Origin: Enterococcus columbae DSM 7374 = ATCC 51263
Lineage (GTDB): Bacteria > Bacillota > Bacilli > Lactobacillales > Enterococcaceae
Assembly: GCF_000406925.1 (NCBI RefSeq)
Contig: NZ_KE136347.1
Coordinates: 410,025-474,024 of the forward strand
DNA: 64,000 bases
Direction: 5' to 3'
This document shows, one piece after another, positions 9,852 through 19,341 of the stretch; within the stretch, counting starts at the first letter, position 1; the number at the start of each line of letters is the position of its first letter. The translations under genes were made by a program, and so were the position numbers. The notes below the pieces were generated by a model. That model was given only the letters and a program-made list of their open reading frames with translations. It did no database searches and was not told the origin of the DNA.

Positions 9852-9898
9852 AGTATGTAAACACTGTCTATATTGGCGATGGTTACATGCTTTTTTTA
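9852..9898 (+). terminator. Rho-independent terminator after rhaM
   Basis: AGTATGTAA pairs with TTACATGCT (one G-U) and is followed by seven T. It closes the hydrolase transcription unit. Confidence 0.8.
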
Positions 9899-9968
9899 TT
9901 GCATATCTTTTAAAATTTGGTTATGATAAGAATAAATTATTTCTTATAGAGTGAATGAGGTATCTTAT

Positions 9969-10718
9969 ATGGAAAATAAAAAACCATACGGCACTGTTTT
10001 AATTAAGGCGGCTAAAATTATTGATTGTATTGCAGAAGAAGAGAATATTACCTTGCAGGAAATTGCTGCACGTTGTGAAATGACCACCTCAACGACTTTG
10101 AAAATTTTAGATACACTTGTTATAGTGGGCTATGTCAATAAAACTCTAGATAAGAACTACAAATTAGGTTCTAAACTGATTCGGTATGCGAATAAACACA
10201 TTGATCAAATTGATTTAATTGAATCAACTTTACCCTATTTAGAGGAGTTGCGTGATCAGGTTGACGAAACGATTCATTTGGGGATTTTAAATAATGATGA
10301 GATCTATTATATCAATAAATTAGAGCCCATTAATCAAGCGATTCGAATGTCCTCTAAGGTGGGGATTAGTCGTCCATTATATAGTTCAGCGATGGGCAAG
10401 GCGGCCTTGGCTTATTTTGATGAAGCCTATTTTAATCAATATCTTGAAAAGCATGAGCTTAAGCCTTTTACAGCGAATACTATTACAAATCCCTTAAAAT
10501 TAGCCAAAGAGCTCGCAGAAATAAAAACCACAAATATTGCCTTTGATGATGAGGAAATGGAAGAAGATATTTATTGTATTGGTACAACGATTCTACGCGA
10601 TCAGCAAATGGTTGGAGCGTTTAGTATTAGTGTACCCAAATATCGATTAACTGATCATTATAAAACAGAGCTGATTGAGAAAATAAAAACTACCAAAGCA
10701 CTTATTGAAAAAAGCTAA
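9969..10718 (+). CDS. IclR-family transcriptional regulator (KdgR-like)
   Basis: An N-terminal winged helix (about residues 8-60, with LQEIAARCEMTTSTTLKILD) is joined to an IclR effector domain with GRPLYSSAMGKA-like and DDEEMEEDIYCIGT signatures. IclR proteins next to kdg/kdu genes usually respond to 2-keto-3-deoxygluconate. The ATG at 9969 is preferred because TGAGG sits 8 bases upstream; an in-frame GTG at 9951 would place that site inside the gene. It has its own terminator and stands between the hydrolase operon and the eda-kdgK-kduI-kduD operon, its likely target. Confidence 0.85.
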   Translation: MENKKPYGTVLIKAAKIIDCIAEEENITLQEIAARCEMTTSTTLKILDTLVIVGYVNKTLDKNYKLGSKLIRYANKHIDQIDLIESTLPYLEELRDQVDETIHLGILNNDEIYYINKLEPINQAIRMSSKVGISRPLYSSAMGKAALAYFDEAYFNQYLEKHELKPFTANTITNPLKLAKELAEIKTTNIAFDDEEMEEDIYCIGTTILRDQQMVGAFSISVPKYRLTDHYKTELIEKIKTTKALIEKS

Positions 10719-10722
10719 TAAC

Positions 10723-10767
10723 CATGCACCGTTTAGTAAATTTTGCTAATCGGTGTATATTTTTTTG
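10723..10767 (+). terminator. Terminator after the IclR gene
   Basis: ATGCACCGTTTAG pairs with CTAATCGGTGTAT (core CACCG/CGGTG) and is followed by a run of T. Confidence 0.75.
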
Positions 10768-10804
10768 ATTTTTTTACTAAAAGCACTTTCATTTTTGAGA
10801 ATTA

Positions 10805-10818
10805 TAAAGTATACTTTA
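10805..10818. promoter_or_regulatory. Perfect 14-bp palindrome at the eda promoter
   Basis: TAAAGTATACTTTA is a perfect palindrome and contains the -10-like TATACT (10810-10815). It lies about 57 bases before the eda start. It is a good candidate for the IclR regulator's operator; the -35 is weak, as for a regulated promoter. Confidence 0.5.
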
Positions 10819-10874
10819 GATGTAAATTTCTTAATAATAAAATTGTATTTCCAAATAAGAAAAAGGTGACTGAA

Positions 10875-11519
10875 GTGAAAAAAGTAACTATTTTACAAAA
10901 ATTAGAAAAATGTGGTGTGATTGCAGTAGTGCGTGGGAACACGGATGTTCAGGCTATCAAGGCAAGTGAAGCGATTATTGAAGGCGGCATTACGGGGATA
11001 GAATTGACTTTTACAGTACCTAATGCTGAAGGTGCGATAAAGGATTTGATTGAAAAATATCAAAAAGATCCTAGTGTTGTAGTAGGTGCTGGAACGGTAT
11101 TAGATGCAACTACAGCTAGAATTGCTATTATGGCAGGTGCTCAATTTATTGTTAGCCCATCTTTTGATATTGAAACGGCGAAATTATGCAATCTTTATCA
11201 GATTCCGTATTTACCTGGCTGTATGACGGTCACTGAAATGAAAGAGGCATTAGAATATGGTGCAGATATTGTTAAACTATTTCCAGGATCTGCATTTGGC
11301 TCAAGTATGATTCGTGCATTCAAAGCACCCTTGCCACAGTTAAATATCATGCCAACCGGTGGGGTTAATCTTGAAAATATGGAGAAATGGTTTAAAGCGG
11401 GTGCTGTGGCTGTTGGTATCGGAGGTAATTTATTGGCGCCATTAAAGGATGAAAATTATCCATTAATTACGGAAATTAGTCAAGAGTACATCAAACGTTT
11501 AAATGAAATCAGAGGTTAG
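10875..11519 (+). CDS. eda: 2-Keto-3-deoxy-6-phosphogluconate aldolase
   Basis: This 214-residue class I aldolase splits KDPG into pyruvate and glyceraldehyde 3-phosphate. The Schiff-base lysine is K134 in VKLFPG and the catalytic glutamate is E43 in GIELTF; GAGTVLD and MPTGGV are phosphate-binding loops. The GTG at 10875 has AAGGTG six bases upstream and gives the family length. Frames continuing to a TTG at 10743 run through the terminator and promoter, so they are not used. It is first in the operon with kdgK, kduI and kduD. Confidence 0.9.
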   Translation: MKKVTILQKLEKCGVIAVVRGNTDVQAIKASEAIIEGGITGIELTFTVPNAEGAIKDLIEKYQKDPSVVVGAGTVLDATTARIAIMAGAQFIVSPSFDIETAKLCNLYQIPYLPGCMTVTEMKEALEYGADIVKLFPGSAFGSSMIRAFKAPLPQLNIMPTGGVNLENMEKWFKAGAVAVGIGGNLLAPLKDENYPLITEISQEYIKRLNEIRG

Positions 11520-11523
11520 AAAA

Positions 11524-12516
11524 ATGAAGGTTGTAACTTTAGGTGAAATATTGTTAAGATTGTCCACCGTTAACAATGAAAGATTAGCTCATTCTTCACA
11601 GCTTGCGCTGCATTTAGGTGGCTGTGAGGCAAATGTTGCTATTTCCTTAGCAAATTTTGGCCATGAAGTTGCTTTTGTGAGCAAGGTGCCTAATCATGCT
11701 ATGGGTTTTGCAGCAATTAATCAATTAAAGCAATATGGTGTTGATACAAGGTATGTTATCAAAGGTGGAGACAGATTAGGGACGTATTATTTGGAGCAAG
11801 GTGTGGGCATTCGGTCGGCAAAAGTGATTTATGACCGTGCTAATTCTAGCTTTGCTCAAATAACTGAAAATGAATGGTCAACTGAGTTATTTACAGATGT
11901 GGAATTGTTCCATGTTTCAGGTATTACCTGCGCGCTATCTGAGAATTGGCCAAATTTAGTCATTGAATTAATCAAATTAGCTAAAAAAGCCGGATGCAAG
12001 GTCAGCTTCGATATTAATTATCGTTCTAAACTATGGCCTTACGATCAAGCAAGACGGGTGTTACAGGTAATTCTACCACTTGTTGATTATTGTTCAGCCG
12101 GTAAGCTAGACGCTAAGTATTTACTAGAATTACCTATTGAGGAAAATACAACAACTGAAGATTGTTATGAACTTATTTCTCAACGATTTCCTAATATTAA
12201 GTGTTTCTATGCAACCAATCGTAAAGTTCATTCGGCTAGTATCAATGAATTGCAAGGCATGATTTGGCTGCAGGGTAATTATTGGGAGTCAAAAAATTAC
12301 TATATTGATAGTATTGTTGATCGTGTTGGTGGAGGAGATGCTTTTGCAGCTGGTATCTTACACGGTTTAATGGAAAAATATGATGGGCAAACAGTAATAG
12401 ATTTTGCCACAGCAGCTTCTGTTTTAAAACACTCCATTCCTGGAGATTGTAACCAATTTTCAGTGGAAGAGGTTTTAGAATATTTACAAAGCGATTCAAG
12501 TCGGATTGTTCGATAA
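11524..12516 (+). CDS. kdgK: 2-Keto-3-deoxygluconate kinase
   Basis: The 330-residue PfkB-family sugar kinase phosphorylates 2-keto-3-deoxygluconate to feed Eda. LGGCEANVAISLANFG is the N-terminal PfkB signature, and DRVGGGDAFAAGILHGL carries the anion hole and catalytic aspartate. The ATG at 11524 has AGAGG 8 bases upstream; an earlier in-frame ATG at 11503 lies inside eda and has no ribosome site. The start is four bases after the eda stop. Confidence 0.9.
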   Translation: MKVVTLGEILLRLSTVNNERLAHSSQLALHLGGCEANVAISLANFGHEVAFVSKVPNHAMGFAAINQLKQYGVDTRYVIKGGDRLGTYYLEQGVGIRSAKVIYDRANSSFAQITENEWSTELFTDVELFHVSGITCALSENWPNLVIELIKLAKKAGCKVSFDINYRSKLWPYDQARRVLQVILPLVDYCSAGKLDAKYLLELPIEENTTTEDCYELISQRFPNIKCFYATNRKVHSASINELQGMIWLQGNYWESKNYYIDSIVDRVGGGDAFAAGILHGLMEKYDGQTVIDFATAASVLKHSIPGDCNQFSVEEVLEYLQSDSSRIVR

Positions 12517-12538
12517 AAAAGAAAGAGGGTTAAATAAA

Positions 12539-13378
12539 ATGCAAAAAATGGAAGTACGTTACACACATAGTCCAGAAGATATTAGACATTATTCAACTGA
12601 GCAATTAAGAAAAGAATTTTTAGTAGAGGAAGTTTTTGTTCCGGGAGATATTCGCTTAACTTATACACACAATGATCGTATGATTTTTGGTGGAGTGACA
12701 CCTACAAATGAAGCGTTAGAAATAACTTTATCAACAGAGTTAGGTGTTGCGTATTTCTTAGAGCGTAGAGAACTAGGAGTTATTAATATTGGTGGACCGG
12801 GCTTCATTACTATCGATGGTCAAAAAGAAGAAATGAAAAAACAAGATGGCTACTATATTGGTATGGGTACGAGAGAAATTATATTTGAATCTCAAAGTCC
12901 TGAGAATCCAGCTAAATTCTATGTAAGTTCAGTACCAGCGCATCATACTTATCCAAATGTTAAGATCAGTATCGATCAAATCAAACCATTAGAAACTGGC
13001 GAAAAGTTAACCTTAAATGAACGTAAAATCTATCAATATGTTCATCCGAATGTTTGTCAAAGCTGTCAATTACAAATGGGTTACACCATTTTAGAGCCAG
13101 GTAGTTCTTGGAATACAATGCCTTGTCATACGCACGAACGTCGGATGGAAGCCTATGTATATTTTGATATGGAAAAAGATACAAGAGTATTCCATATGAT
13201 GGGTAAACCTGATGAAACCAAGCATTTGGTAATGGGAAATGAACAGGCAACGATTTCTCCAAGCTGGTCCATTCATTCTGGGGTAGGTACAAGTAATTAT
13301 TCCTTTATTTGGGCAATGTGTGGAGAAAATATTACCTATACGGATATGGATATGGTTCCAATGGATCAATTAAAATAA
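12539..13378 (+). CDS. kduI: 5-Keto-4-deoxyuronate isomerase
   Basis: The 279-residue cupin isomerase converts 5-keto-4-deoxyuronate to 2,5-diketo-3-deoxygluconate. Metal ligands H197, H199, E204 and H246 match the E. coli enzyme with a one-residue offset. The ATG at 12539 has AGAGGG at the right distance; upstream in-frame TTG (12506) lies in kdgK. Its substrate comes from the GH105 product. Confidence 0.95.
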   Translation: MQKMEVRYTHSPEDIRHYSTEQLRKEFLVEEVFVPGDIRLTYTHNDRMIFGGVTPTNEALEITLSTELGVAYFLERRELGVINIGGPGFITIDGQKEEMKKQDGYYIGMGTREIIFESQSPENPAKFYVSSVPAHHTYPNVKISIDQIKPLETGEKLTLNERKIYQYVHPNVCQSCQLQMGYTILEPGSSWNTMPCHTHERRMEAYVYFDMEKDTRVFHMMGKPDETKHLVMGNEQATISPSWSIHSGVGTSNYSFIWAMCGENITYTDMDMVPMDQLK

Positions 13379-13405
13379 AACTTAATGAATATGGAGGAGA
13401 AGAAA

Positions 13406-14209
13406 ATGAGTTTTGAAATGGATATGTTTCGTTTAGATGGTAAAGTTGCTTTAGTAACAGGAGCAGTTTATGGGATTGGCTTTGAAATTGCTAAATCATT
13501 AGCAAAAGCAGGGGCTACTATCGTGTTTAATAATTTGGACCAAGCTTCAGTTGAGCAAGGTCTGGCTAATTATGAAAAAGAAGGGATCACAGCTCATGGT
13601 TATGTTTGTGATGTAACCGATGAAGCAGCCGTAAAAAATATGATTTCAAAAATAAAAGCTGAAGTTGGCAGCATTGATATTTTAGTCAACAATGCAGGGA
13701 TTATCAAACGCATTCCAATGATTGAAATGGAAGCAAAAGATTTTCGTCAAGTCATTGATGTTGACCTAAATGCGCCGTTTATCATGTCCAAGGCAGTTAT
13801 TCCAGATATGATTAAAAAAGGTGGAGGGAAGATTATCAATATTTGTTCCATGATGAGTGAATTAGGACGAGAAACCGTTAGTGCTTATGCAGCAGCTAAA
13901 GGTGGCCTAAAGATGTTAACGAAAAACATCGCTTCCGAATATGGAGAATTTAATATCCAATGTAATGGAATTGGTCCTGGCTATATTGCTACACCACAGA
14001 CTGCACCACTAAGAGAGCGACAAGAAAATGGCGAACGTCATCCATTTGATCAATTTATTGTTGGCCGTACACCAGCAGCACGTTGGGGAACGGCTGACGA
14101 TTTAGCTGGACCTGCCGTATTTTTAGCATCTAATGCATCTGATTTTGTGAATGGTCATATCTTATATGTTGACGGCGGAATTTTAGCTTATATCGGTAAA
14201 CAACCTTAG
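13406..14209 (+). CDS. kduD: 2-Keto-3-deoxygluconate dehydrogenase
   Basis: This 267-residue short-chain dehydrogenase reduces 2,5-diketo-3-deoxygluconate to 2-keto-3-deoxygluconate. The nucleotide loop is G19-A-V-Y-G-I-G25, NNAG is at 95-98, and the catalytic residues are S148, Y161 and K165. The ATG at 13406 follows GGAGGAG by six bases; the in-frame ATG at 13385 overlaps that site. It closes the kdg/kdu operon and is followed by a terminator. Confidence 0.93.
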   Translation: MSFEMDMFRLDGKVALVTGAVYGIGFEIAKSLAKAGATIVFNNLDQASVEQGLANYEKEGITAHGYVCDVTDEAAVKNMISKIKAEVGSIDILVNNAGIIKRIPMIEMEAKDFRQVIDVDLNAPFIMSKAVIPDMIKKGGGKIINICSMMSELGRETVSAYAAAKGGLKMLTKNIASEYGEFNIQCNGIGPGYIATPQTAPLRERQENGERHPFDQFIVGRTPAARWGTADDLAGPAVFLASNASDFVNGHILYVDGGILAYIGKQP

Positions 14210-14251
14210 AATTTAGTTTCTCATAAGTATAACTTATTATTGCATAATTTT

Positions 14252-14297
14252 TGGCACTCAACTTAACGTAATGGTTAAATTGAGTGTCATTATTTTT
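14252..14297 (+). terminator. Terminator after kduD
   Basis: GGCACTCAACTTAA pairs with TTAAATTGAGTGTC and is followed by ATTATTTTT. It separates the kdg/kdu operon from xfp in a 306-base gap that otherwise holds only the xfp promoter. Confidence 0.75.
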
Positions 14298-14309
14298 GTA
14301 GAAAACAGC

Positions 14310-14347
14310 TTGACAAATATAGTAAAAAGGACTATAACTATTATAGT
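14310..14347 (+). promoter_or_regulatory. xfp promoter with overlapping repeats
   Basis: TTGACA (14310-14315), a 17-base spacer and TATAAC (14333-14338) form a near-consensus promoter. TATAGT at 14318-14323, ACTATA at 14331-14336 and TATAGT at 14342-14347 make inverted repeats that cover the spacer and the -10. This looks like an operator for an unidentified repressor. Confidence 0.7.
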
Positions 14348-14515
14348 AAATAATACTAAAACGAACATGTGCGTATTTTATTTTTTTTAGTTGTTTAAAA
14401 GTATTTTTTACCAAAATAATTCTGCTTATAAAATCAATATTTCAGCTGCTTTGTTTACAAAACAACTCTAATAGGTATTTTATGTGAGAAGATAAACGAA
14501 CAGGAGAATGAGAAG

Positions 14516-16906
14516 ATGACGACAAATTATAATTCATCAGATTATTTAGCAAAAGTTGACGCGTGGTGGAGAGCAGCCAATTATATTTCAGTTGGTCAAA
14601 TGTATTTAAAGGATAATCCACTTTTAAGAAATGAAGTAAAACGAGAAGATTTAAAAATTCACCCAATTGGTCACTGGGGTACCATTGCTGGGCAAAACTT
14701 TATTTACGCGCATTTAAATCGAGCAATTAATAAATATGATTTAAATATGTTTTATATTGAAGGTCCTGGTCATGGTGGACAGGTAATGGTTTCTAATTCT
14801 TATTTAGATGGAAGCTATACGGAAATCTATCCTGAAATTACACAAGATGCTGCAGGATTGAAGAAATTATTCAAGATTTTCTCATTCCCTGGTGGAATCG
14901 CTTCACATGCTGCACCAGAAACACCTGGTTCTATTCATGAAGGGGGCGAATTAGGTTATTCTTTATCTCATGCAACAGGAGCGATCTTAGATAATCCAGA
15001 TGTCATTGCAGCTGCGGTAGTGGGGGATGGTGAATCAGAAACGGGTCCATTGGCTGCTGGCTGGTTTTCAAATACTTTTATTAACCCGGTAAATGACGGG
15101 GCAGTTTTACCAATTTTATATTTAAATGGTGGTAAGATTTCTAATCCTACTATTTTAGCAAGAAAGACAGATGAAGAATTAAAAGCTTACTTTGAAGGCT
15201 TAGGTTGGACCCCAATCTTTATGACTGAAAGCCAATTACCAAAAGCGCATGAAGTCATGGCAGCAAAAGTGGATGAAGCAATTGAAATGATTCAAGCAAT
15301 TCAAAGAAAAGCGCGTGCAAAACGTGCAGAAGATGCCGTGATGCCACATTGGCCAGTGCTGATCATTCGTACGCCAAAGGGTTGGACCGGTCCGAAACAA
15401 TGGGCAGATGAACCAATTGAAGGTGGTTTTAGAGCCCATCAAGTACCAATTCCAGTCGATGCTGATCATATGGAGCATGTGGATCAATTAATTAATTGGT
15501 TGAAATCTTACAATCCAGATGAATTGTTCGATGAAAATGGGACCTTTAAAGATGAATATAGAGCTATTTCACCTAAAGGGTTCAAGCGGATGTCAGTCAA
15601 TCCAATTACAAATGGGGGTCTAAATCCAAAACCATTATCGATTACTGATTGGCGTAAGCATGCCATTGACACAACAATACCTGGCCAAGTCATTGCCCAA
15701 GATATGATTGAGTTTGGTAAATTTGCTCGTGATTTAGTCGTTGAAAATCCAACCAACTTCCGTATTTTTGGCCCAGATGAATCTAAATCAAATCGTCTAA
15801 ATAAAGTATTTGAGGTAACCAATCGTCAATGGCTTGAAGCCAAAGATAATGCTTATGATGAATGGATTTCACCAGTTGGTCGTGTGATTGATTCACAATT
15901 ATCTGAACATCAAGCAGAAGGGTTCTTAGAGGGCTATGTTTTAACTGGTCGACATGGTTTCTTCGCTAGCTATGAAGCCTTTTTACGAGTGGTGGATTCA
16001 ATGATTACCCAACATTTCAAATGGTTACGTAAAGCCAAAGAACAAACTTGGCGTAATGAATATCCATCATTGAATTTAATTGCTACTTCTACCGTATTCC
16101 AGCAAGATCATAACGGTTATACGCACCAAGATCCAGGTTTATTGACCCATTTAGCGGAAAAGAAACCAGAATTCATTCGAGAATACTTGCCAGCTGATAC
16201 CAATACTTTGATGGCAGTGATGGAAAAAGCGTTAGCCTCAAAAGAAAAAATTAACTTAATTGTTTCTTCTAAACATCCACGTCCACAATTTTATTCTGTG
16301 ACAGAAGCAGAAGAGTTAGTGCGCGATGGTTTACGGATTATTGATTGGGCTTCAACTGCTAAAAATGAAAAACCTGATGTAGTCATTGCGGCTGCTGGTA
16401 CAGAACCAAACTTAGAGGCTCTAGCGGCTATTAGTATTTTGCACAAAGCCTTCCCAAGCTTGAAAATCCGTTTTATCAATGTAGTTGATCTATTAAAACT
16501 TCGTCATCCAAAACATGATGCAAGAGGATTATCTGATGAAGCTTTCGATGCTTACTTTACTAAGGATGTACCGGTAATCTTTGCCTTCCATGGTTATGAA
16601 GGGTTGGTTCGTGATATCTTCTTTGATCGTAGTAATCATAACCTTTACATTCATGGCTATCGTGAAAATGGGGATATTACGACACCTTTTGATATGCGTG
16701 TATTGTCAGAAATGGATCGTTTCCATTTAGCTAAGGATGCGGCTTTAGCTGTATATGGTTCAGATGCTGCTGTTTTTGCTCAAAAAATGGACGATACTAT
16801 TCAATATCATCATCAATATATTCGTGAACACGGCCAAGATATTCCTGAGGTTGAAAATTGGCACTGGGAAGCTTTAACCAATCATAAAGAATGTCGCTTT
16901 TCTTAA
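14516..16906 (+). CDS. xfp: Xylulose-5-phosphate/fructose-6-phosphate phosphoketolase
   Basis: The 796-residue thiamine diphosphate enzyme splits xylulose 5-phosphate (or fructose 6-phosphate) with phosphate to acetyl phosphate and a triose (or tetrose) phosphate. [18 protein letters not shown] and [20 protein letters not shown] are phosphoketolase signatures; the cofactor motif runs from GDGE (170-173) to N186. Length is normal. It stands alone between its own promoter and terminator. It supports pentose use and heterofermentative flux, in keeping with plant-sugar growth. Confidence 0.96.
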   Translation: MTTNYNSSDYLAKVDAWWRAANYISVGQMYLKDNPLLRNEVKREDLKIHPIGHWGTIAGQNFIYAHLNRAINKYDLNMFYIEGPGHGGQVMVSNSYLDGSYTEIYPEITQDAAGLKKLFKIFSFPGGIASHAAPETPGSIHEGGELGYSLSHATGAILDNPDVIAAAVVGDGESETGPLAAGWFSNTFINPVNDGAVLPILYLNGGKISNPTILARKTDEELKAYFEGLGWTPIFMTESQLPKAHEVMAAKVDEAIEMIQAIQRKARAKRAEDAVMPHWPVLIIRTPKGWTGPKQWADEPIEGGFRAHQVPIPVDADHMEHVDQLINWLKSYNPDELFDENGTFKDEYRAISPKGFKRMSVNPITNGGLNPKPLSITDWRKHAIDTTIPGQVIAQDMIEFGKFARDLVVENPTNFRIFGPDESKSNRLNKVFEVTNRQWLEAKDNAYDEWISPVGRVIDSQLSEHQAEGFLEGYVLTGRHGFFASYEAFLRVVDSMITQHFKWLRKAKEQTWRNEYPSLNLIATSTVFQQDHNGYTHQDPGLLTHLAEKKPEFIREYLPADTNTLMAVMEKALASKEKINLIVSSKHPRPQFYSVTEAEELVRDGLRIIDWASTAKNEKPDVVIAAAGTEPNLEALAAISILHKAFPSLKIRFINVVDLLKLRHPKHDARGLSDEAFDAYFTKDVPVIFAFHGYEGLVRDIFFDRSNHNLYIHGYRENGDITTPFDMRVLSEMDRFHLAKDAALAVYGSDAAVFAQKMDDTIQYHHQYIREHGQDIPEVENWHWEALTNHKECRFS

Positions 16907-16929
16907 TCTAATCATAGAATCTATTTTGA

Positions 16930-16966
16930 ACGATGTGTACTGAAGATTCAGTATACATCGTTTTTT
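16930..16966 (+). terminator. Terminator after xfp
   Basis: A 15-base stem (ACGATGTGTACTGAA with TTCAGTATACATCGT), a three-base loop and six T form a strong terminator. Confidence 0.9.
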
Positions 16967-16986
16967 AGCTAGATATATTAGGGTTA

Positions 16987-17015
16987 TTGTTTTATATATT
17001 TTTGTGTGATATTAT
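16987..17015 (+). promoter_or_regulatory. Promoter of the ABC exporter gene
   Basis: TTGTTT (16987-16992), 17 bases, and TATTAT (17010-17015). An imperfect inverted repeat AACGTAAAA/TTTTTAGCGTT at 17016-17036 overlaps the start region. Confidence 0.5.
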
Positions 17016-17071
17016 AACGTAAAAGTTTTTAGCGTTAAATAATATATTCATTAAAAAAGGATTGTTGTTGG

Positions 17072-18679
17072 ATGAAATGGATTAATCAAAATATCAAAAA
17101 TAAAAAAATTTTAGTATTTCAAATTATTCTTAGCTTATCTGTTGTTGCGATGGAATTAAGTCTTCCTTATATAGAAGGTATGATGATTAATCAATTGATT
17201 GCTAAAAATGTGGTTTTATTATATAAGTTATTATTTATTTTAGTTATTGCATTTATTTTACGAATGCTTGTTTCATATTTTTCCGCAAAAATTAACTATT
17301 CATATATTCCGCAAAAAAGTATTGCTACACAAAACAGATTCGTAAAAGATTTTTATTTAAAAGATACTTTTGCCATCAGTAAAAATTCCCCAGCTTATCT
17401 TCATGATCGAATAAGCAACGATATTGAATCTTTTATAAAATATTATTACTCCATTATCCCATTGATAATTGGGGAGGGTACAGTGATGATTTATGTACTT
17501 ATCTTCGTTTATAATCTAAATAAAATATTTTTTAGTATTTTTCTACTGCTTATGTTTATTTATATCATCATACATTTGTTCAGTCAGTCTAAATTGATTT
17601 CACTCGGTTATCGCTTAATGGAAATGGGAAATCATTTGTATGGACGGAGAACTAGTCTCTATCAAAGGCTGATAGAAATTAAAGCGAAAGAAACCATGCA
17701 ATTTGAATATGAAAGATTACAGTCTTTGTCCAGAAAATTAAATCTATTGATTGATAAAAATTTTATTTGTAAATATTTTGTCTCTAGCTCAAAATTATTT
17801 TTTTCCTTTATAATACAAGTGGTGTTTTTTGTAATGGGTGGTAGTATGATTTTTTCTGGCCAGTTAACAATTGGCTATTTTATTACGGTAATGCAGTATT
17901 TTTGGCGCTTGTTAACTAGTTTAGATAATATGATGGAGTTTGGTGATGAGTATCGTAAAATGCTTGTCGCAAAAAATCGTTTACTAGAGTTATGTGATTT
18001 ACCAGCTGCTAATGTAGGGGAGATTGTAGTAAAAGAAATATCATCTATTGCATTTAACGATGTGAATATAATGATTAATGGCAAAGCACTTTATATTCAG
18101 CCACTTACTTTTTCGTTGACGAAAAATAATATCTATCAATTAATTGGCAAAAATGGTGCGGGCAAAACGAGTTTATTATTAACTTTAGTGGGAGTATATA
18201 AGCAAAATTATACAGGTGAAATTTTGCTTAATGGTCAACAGCTTAGTTCAATAAACGACCTAGCATTGAGAAATGATTGTATTTCTTATATGCTACAAAA
18301 TGAATATATGCAGGATATTTTGGTAGAAGAATACCTAACTACTTTTTTAACTATTGCTGAAGTTGAAAAACTTTTAGACTCCCCAACATTCAAGCCAATA
18401 TTTACTGGTGAAAAATTCAATTTAAGAAAAAAGTATCAATCAAAAATGAGTGAGCTTTCTGGAGGCGAGCGTCAGATTATTCAGTTTTTTGTAACAATTA
18501 CTAAGCCGAATACTACGTTGCTTCTGTTAGATGAAACATTTGCTAATGTGGATAGCTTTTTTGATAATCAGTTACCTGCTTTGTTTGATGATCTTAAGAA
18601 AAATAAGATTATCGTATTGATTACTCATCGAATGATTCAAAATTTAGCACAGGAATCCATTTTTCTTTCAGCAGATTAA
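17072..18679 (+). CDS. ABC transporter, fused permease and ATPase (exporter half)
   Basis: The 535-residue protein has about six transmembrane helices in its first 290 residues and an ABC ATPase after about 330: Walker A GKNGAGKTS, signature LSGGERQ, Walker B LLLLDET, and ITHR as H-loop. This is a half-exporter of the lipid/peptide/drug type and should work as a dimer. No partner half-transporter or peptide gene is adjacent, so it is probably a homodimer with unknown substrate. It has its own promoter. The D-loop reads FANVD, slightly divergent. Confidence 0.85.
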   Translation: MKWINQNIKNKKILVFQIILSLSVVAMELSLPYIEGMMINQLIAKNVVLLYKLLFILVIAFILRMLVSYFSAKINYSYIPQKSIATQNRFVKDFYLKDTFAISKNSPAYLHDRISNDIESFIKYYYSIIPLIIGEGTVMIYVLIFVYNLNKIFFSIFLLLMFIYIIIHLFSQSKLISLGYRLMEMGNHLYGRRTSLYQRLIEIKAKETMQFEYERLQSLSRKLNLLIDKNFICKYFVSSSKLFFSFIIQVVFFVMGGSMIFSGQLTIGYFITVMQYFWRLLTSLDNMMEFGDEYRKMLVAKNRLLELCDLPAANVGEIVVKEISSIAFNDVNIMINGKALYIQPLTFSLTKNNIYQLIGKNGAGKTSLLLTLVGVYKQNYTGEILLNGQQLSSINDLALRNDCISYMLQNEYMQDILVEEYLTTFLTIAEVEKLLDSPTFKPIFTGEKFNLRKKYQSKMSELSGGERQIIQFFVTITKPNTTLLLLDETFANVDSFFDNQLPALFDDLKKNKIIVLITHRMIQNLAQESIFLSAD

Positions 18680-18769
18680 TTATTGAATTGTAATTGAAGC
18701 TTTTATTAATGGCTGATTTTGAGTGGAAAATTTTAAACTAAATGAAAAGATAGAAGCTAGTTGCTAAAC

Positions 18770-18799
18770 TTGCACTTTAGGTAGCGTTTAGGGTAAAAT
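18770..18799 (+). promoter_or_regulatory. Promoter of the MaoC-like gene
   Basis: TTGCAC (18770-18775), 18 bases, and TAAAAT (18794-18799), with a start 31 bases on. Confidence 0.5.
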
Positions 18800-18830
18800 G
18801 TAGGTAAGTAATTATATGGAGGAATGTAAT

Positions 18831-19295
18831 TTGAATATTGGCAAACCCAGAAAGCTTGGCAGAACCATTGAAGAAATTGAAGAAGGTGATTCGTTATCGT
18901 TGACTGAGTCGATTGAAGACCAGCAGCTGTTATTGTATTTAGGCTTAACTAATGATGCGAATCCACTATATATCCAGCATGATTATGCAAAACAAACGGA
19001 ATATGAACGTCCAATCGTTCCTAGTGTGATGTTAATGGGACTAATTACGAGTGCAATTTCTAAGCACTTGCCAGGTCCAGGCTCTCATGTTGTGAATTTT
19101 TCAATGAATTTTGTCGAGCCAGTTTATCATTATGAAACCCTGACTTTTATGTTTGAAGTGATTAAAGTAGACAAGATGAAAGGCGTGGTAACCATTTCTG
19201 TTGAAGCAGTCAATCAAGAAGAAAATCGAGTATTGGATGCTGTGGTAATGGTACAACCGCCTATGATTCAATCTGAGGAACCAGTAGAAGAATAA
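18831..19295 (+). CDS. MaoC-like hot-dog domain protein
   Basis: The 154-residue single hot-dog protein resembles MaoC/R-specific enoyl-CoA hydratases. ESIEDQQLLLYLGLTNDANPLY matches the YxxxxGDxNPLH-type motif, but the catalytic histidine position reads Y (NPLY), so hydratase activity is uncertain. PIVPSVMLMGL is the next conserved block. The TTG at 18831 has GGAGG eight bases upstream; the ATG at 18816 overlaps that site. It probably forms an operon with the BI-1 gene 46 bases downstream. Substrate is unknown. Confidence 0.7.
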   Translation: MNIGKPRKLGRTIEEIEEGDSLSLTESIEDQQLLLYLGLTNDANPLYIQHDYAKQTEYERPIVPSVMLMGLITSAISKHLPGPGSHVVNFSMNFVEPVYHYETLTFMFEVIKVDKMKGVVTISVEAVNQEENRVLDAVVMVQPPMIQSEEPVEE

Positions 19296-19341
19296 TTACG
19301 AATTGGGATTAAAGTATAGAATAGAAGAAAGTGGTGGTTAG

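Noticed and set aside
10743-10874. Longer eda start from TTG 10743
   Set aside because: These codons run through the upstream terminator and the palindromic promoter; GTG 10875 has a ribosome site and gives the family length.
12242-12566. Open frames on the - strand inside kdgK
   Set aside because: They lie wholly within well-conserved kdgK and have no ribosome site or family resemblance.
12981-13369. Two - strand open frames inside kduI
   Set aside because: KduI is strongly conserved there; the antisense frames are shadows rich in His and Tyr.
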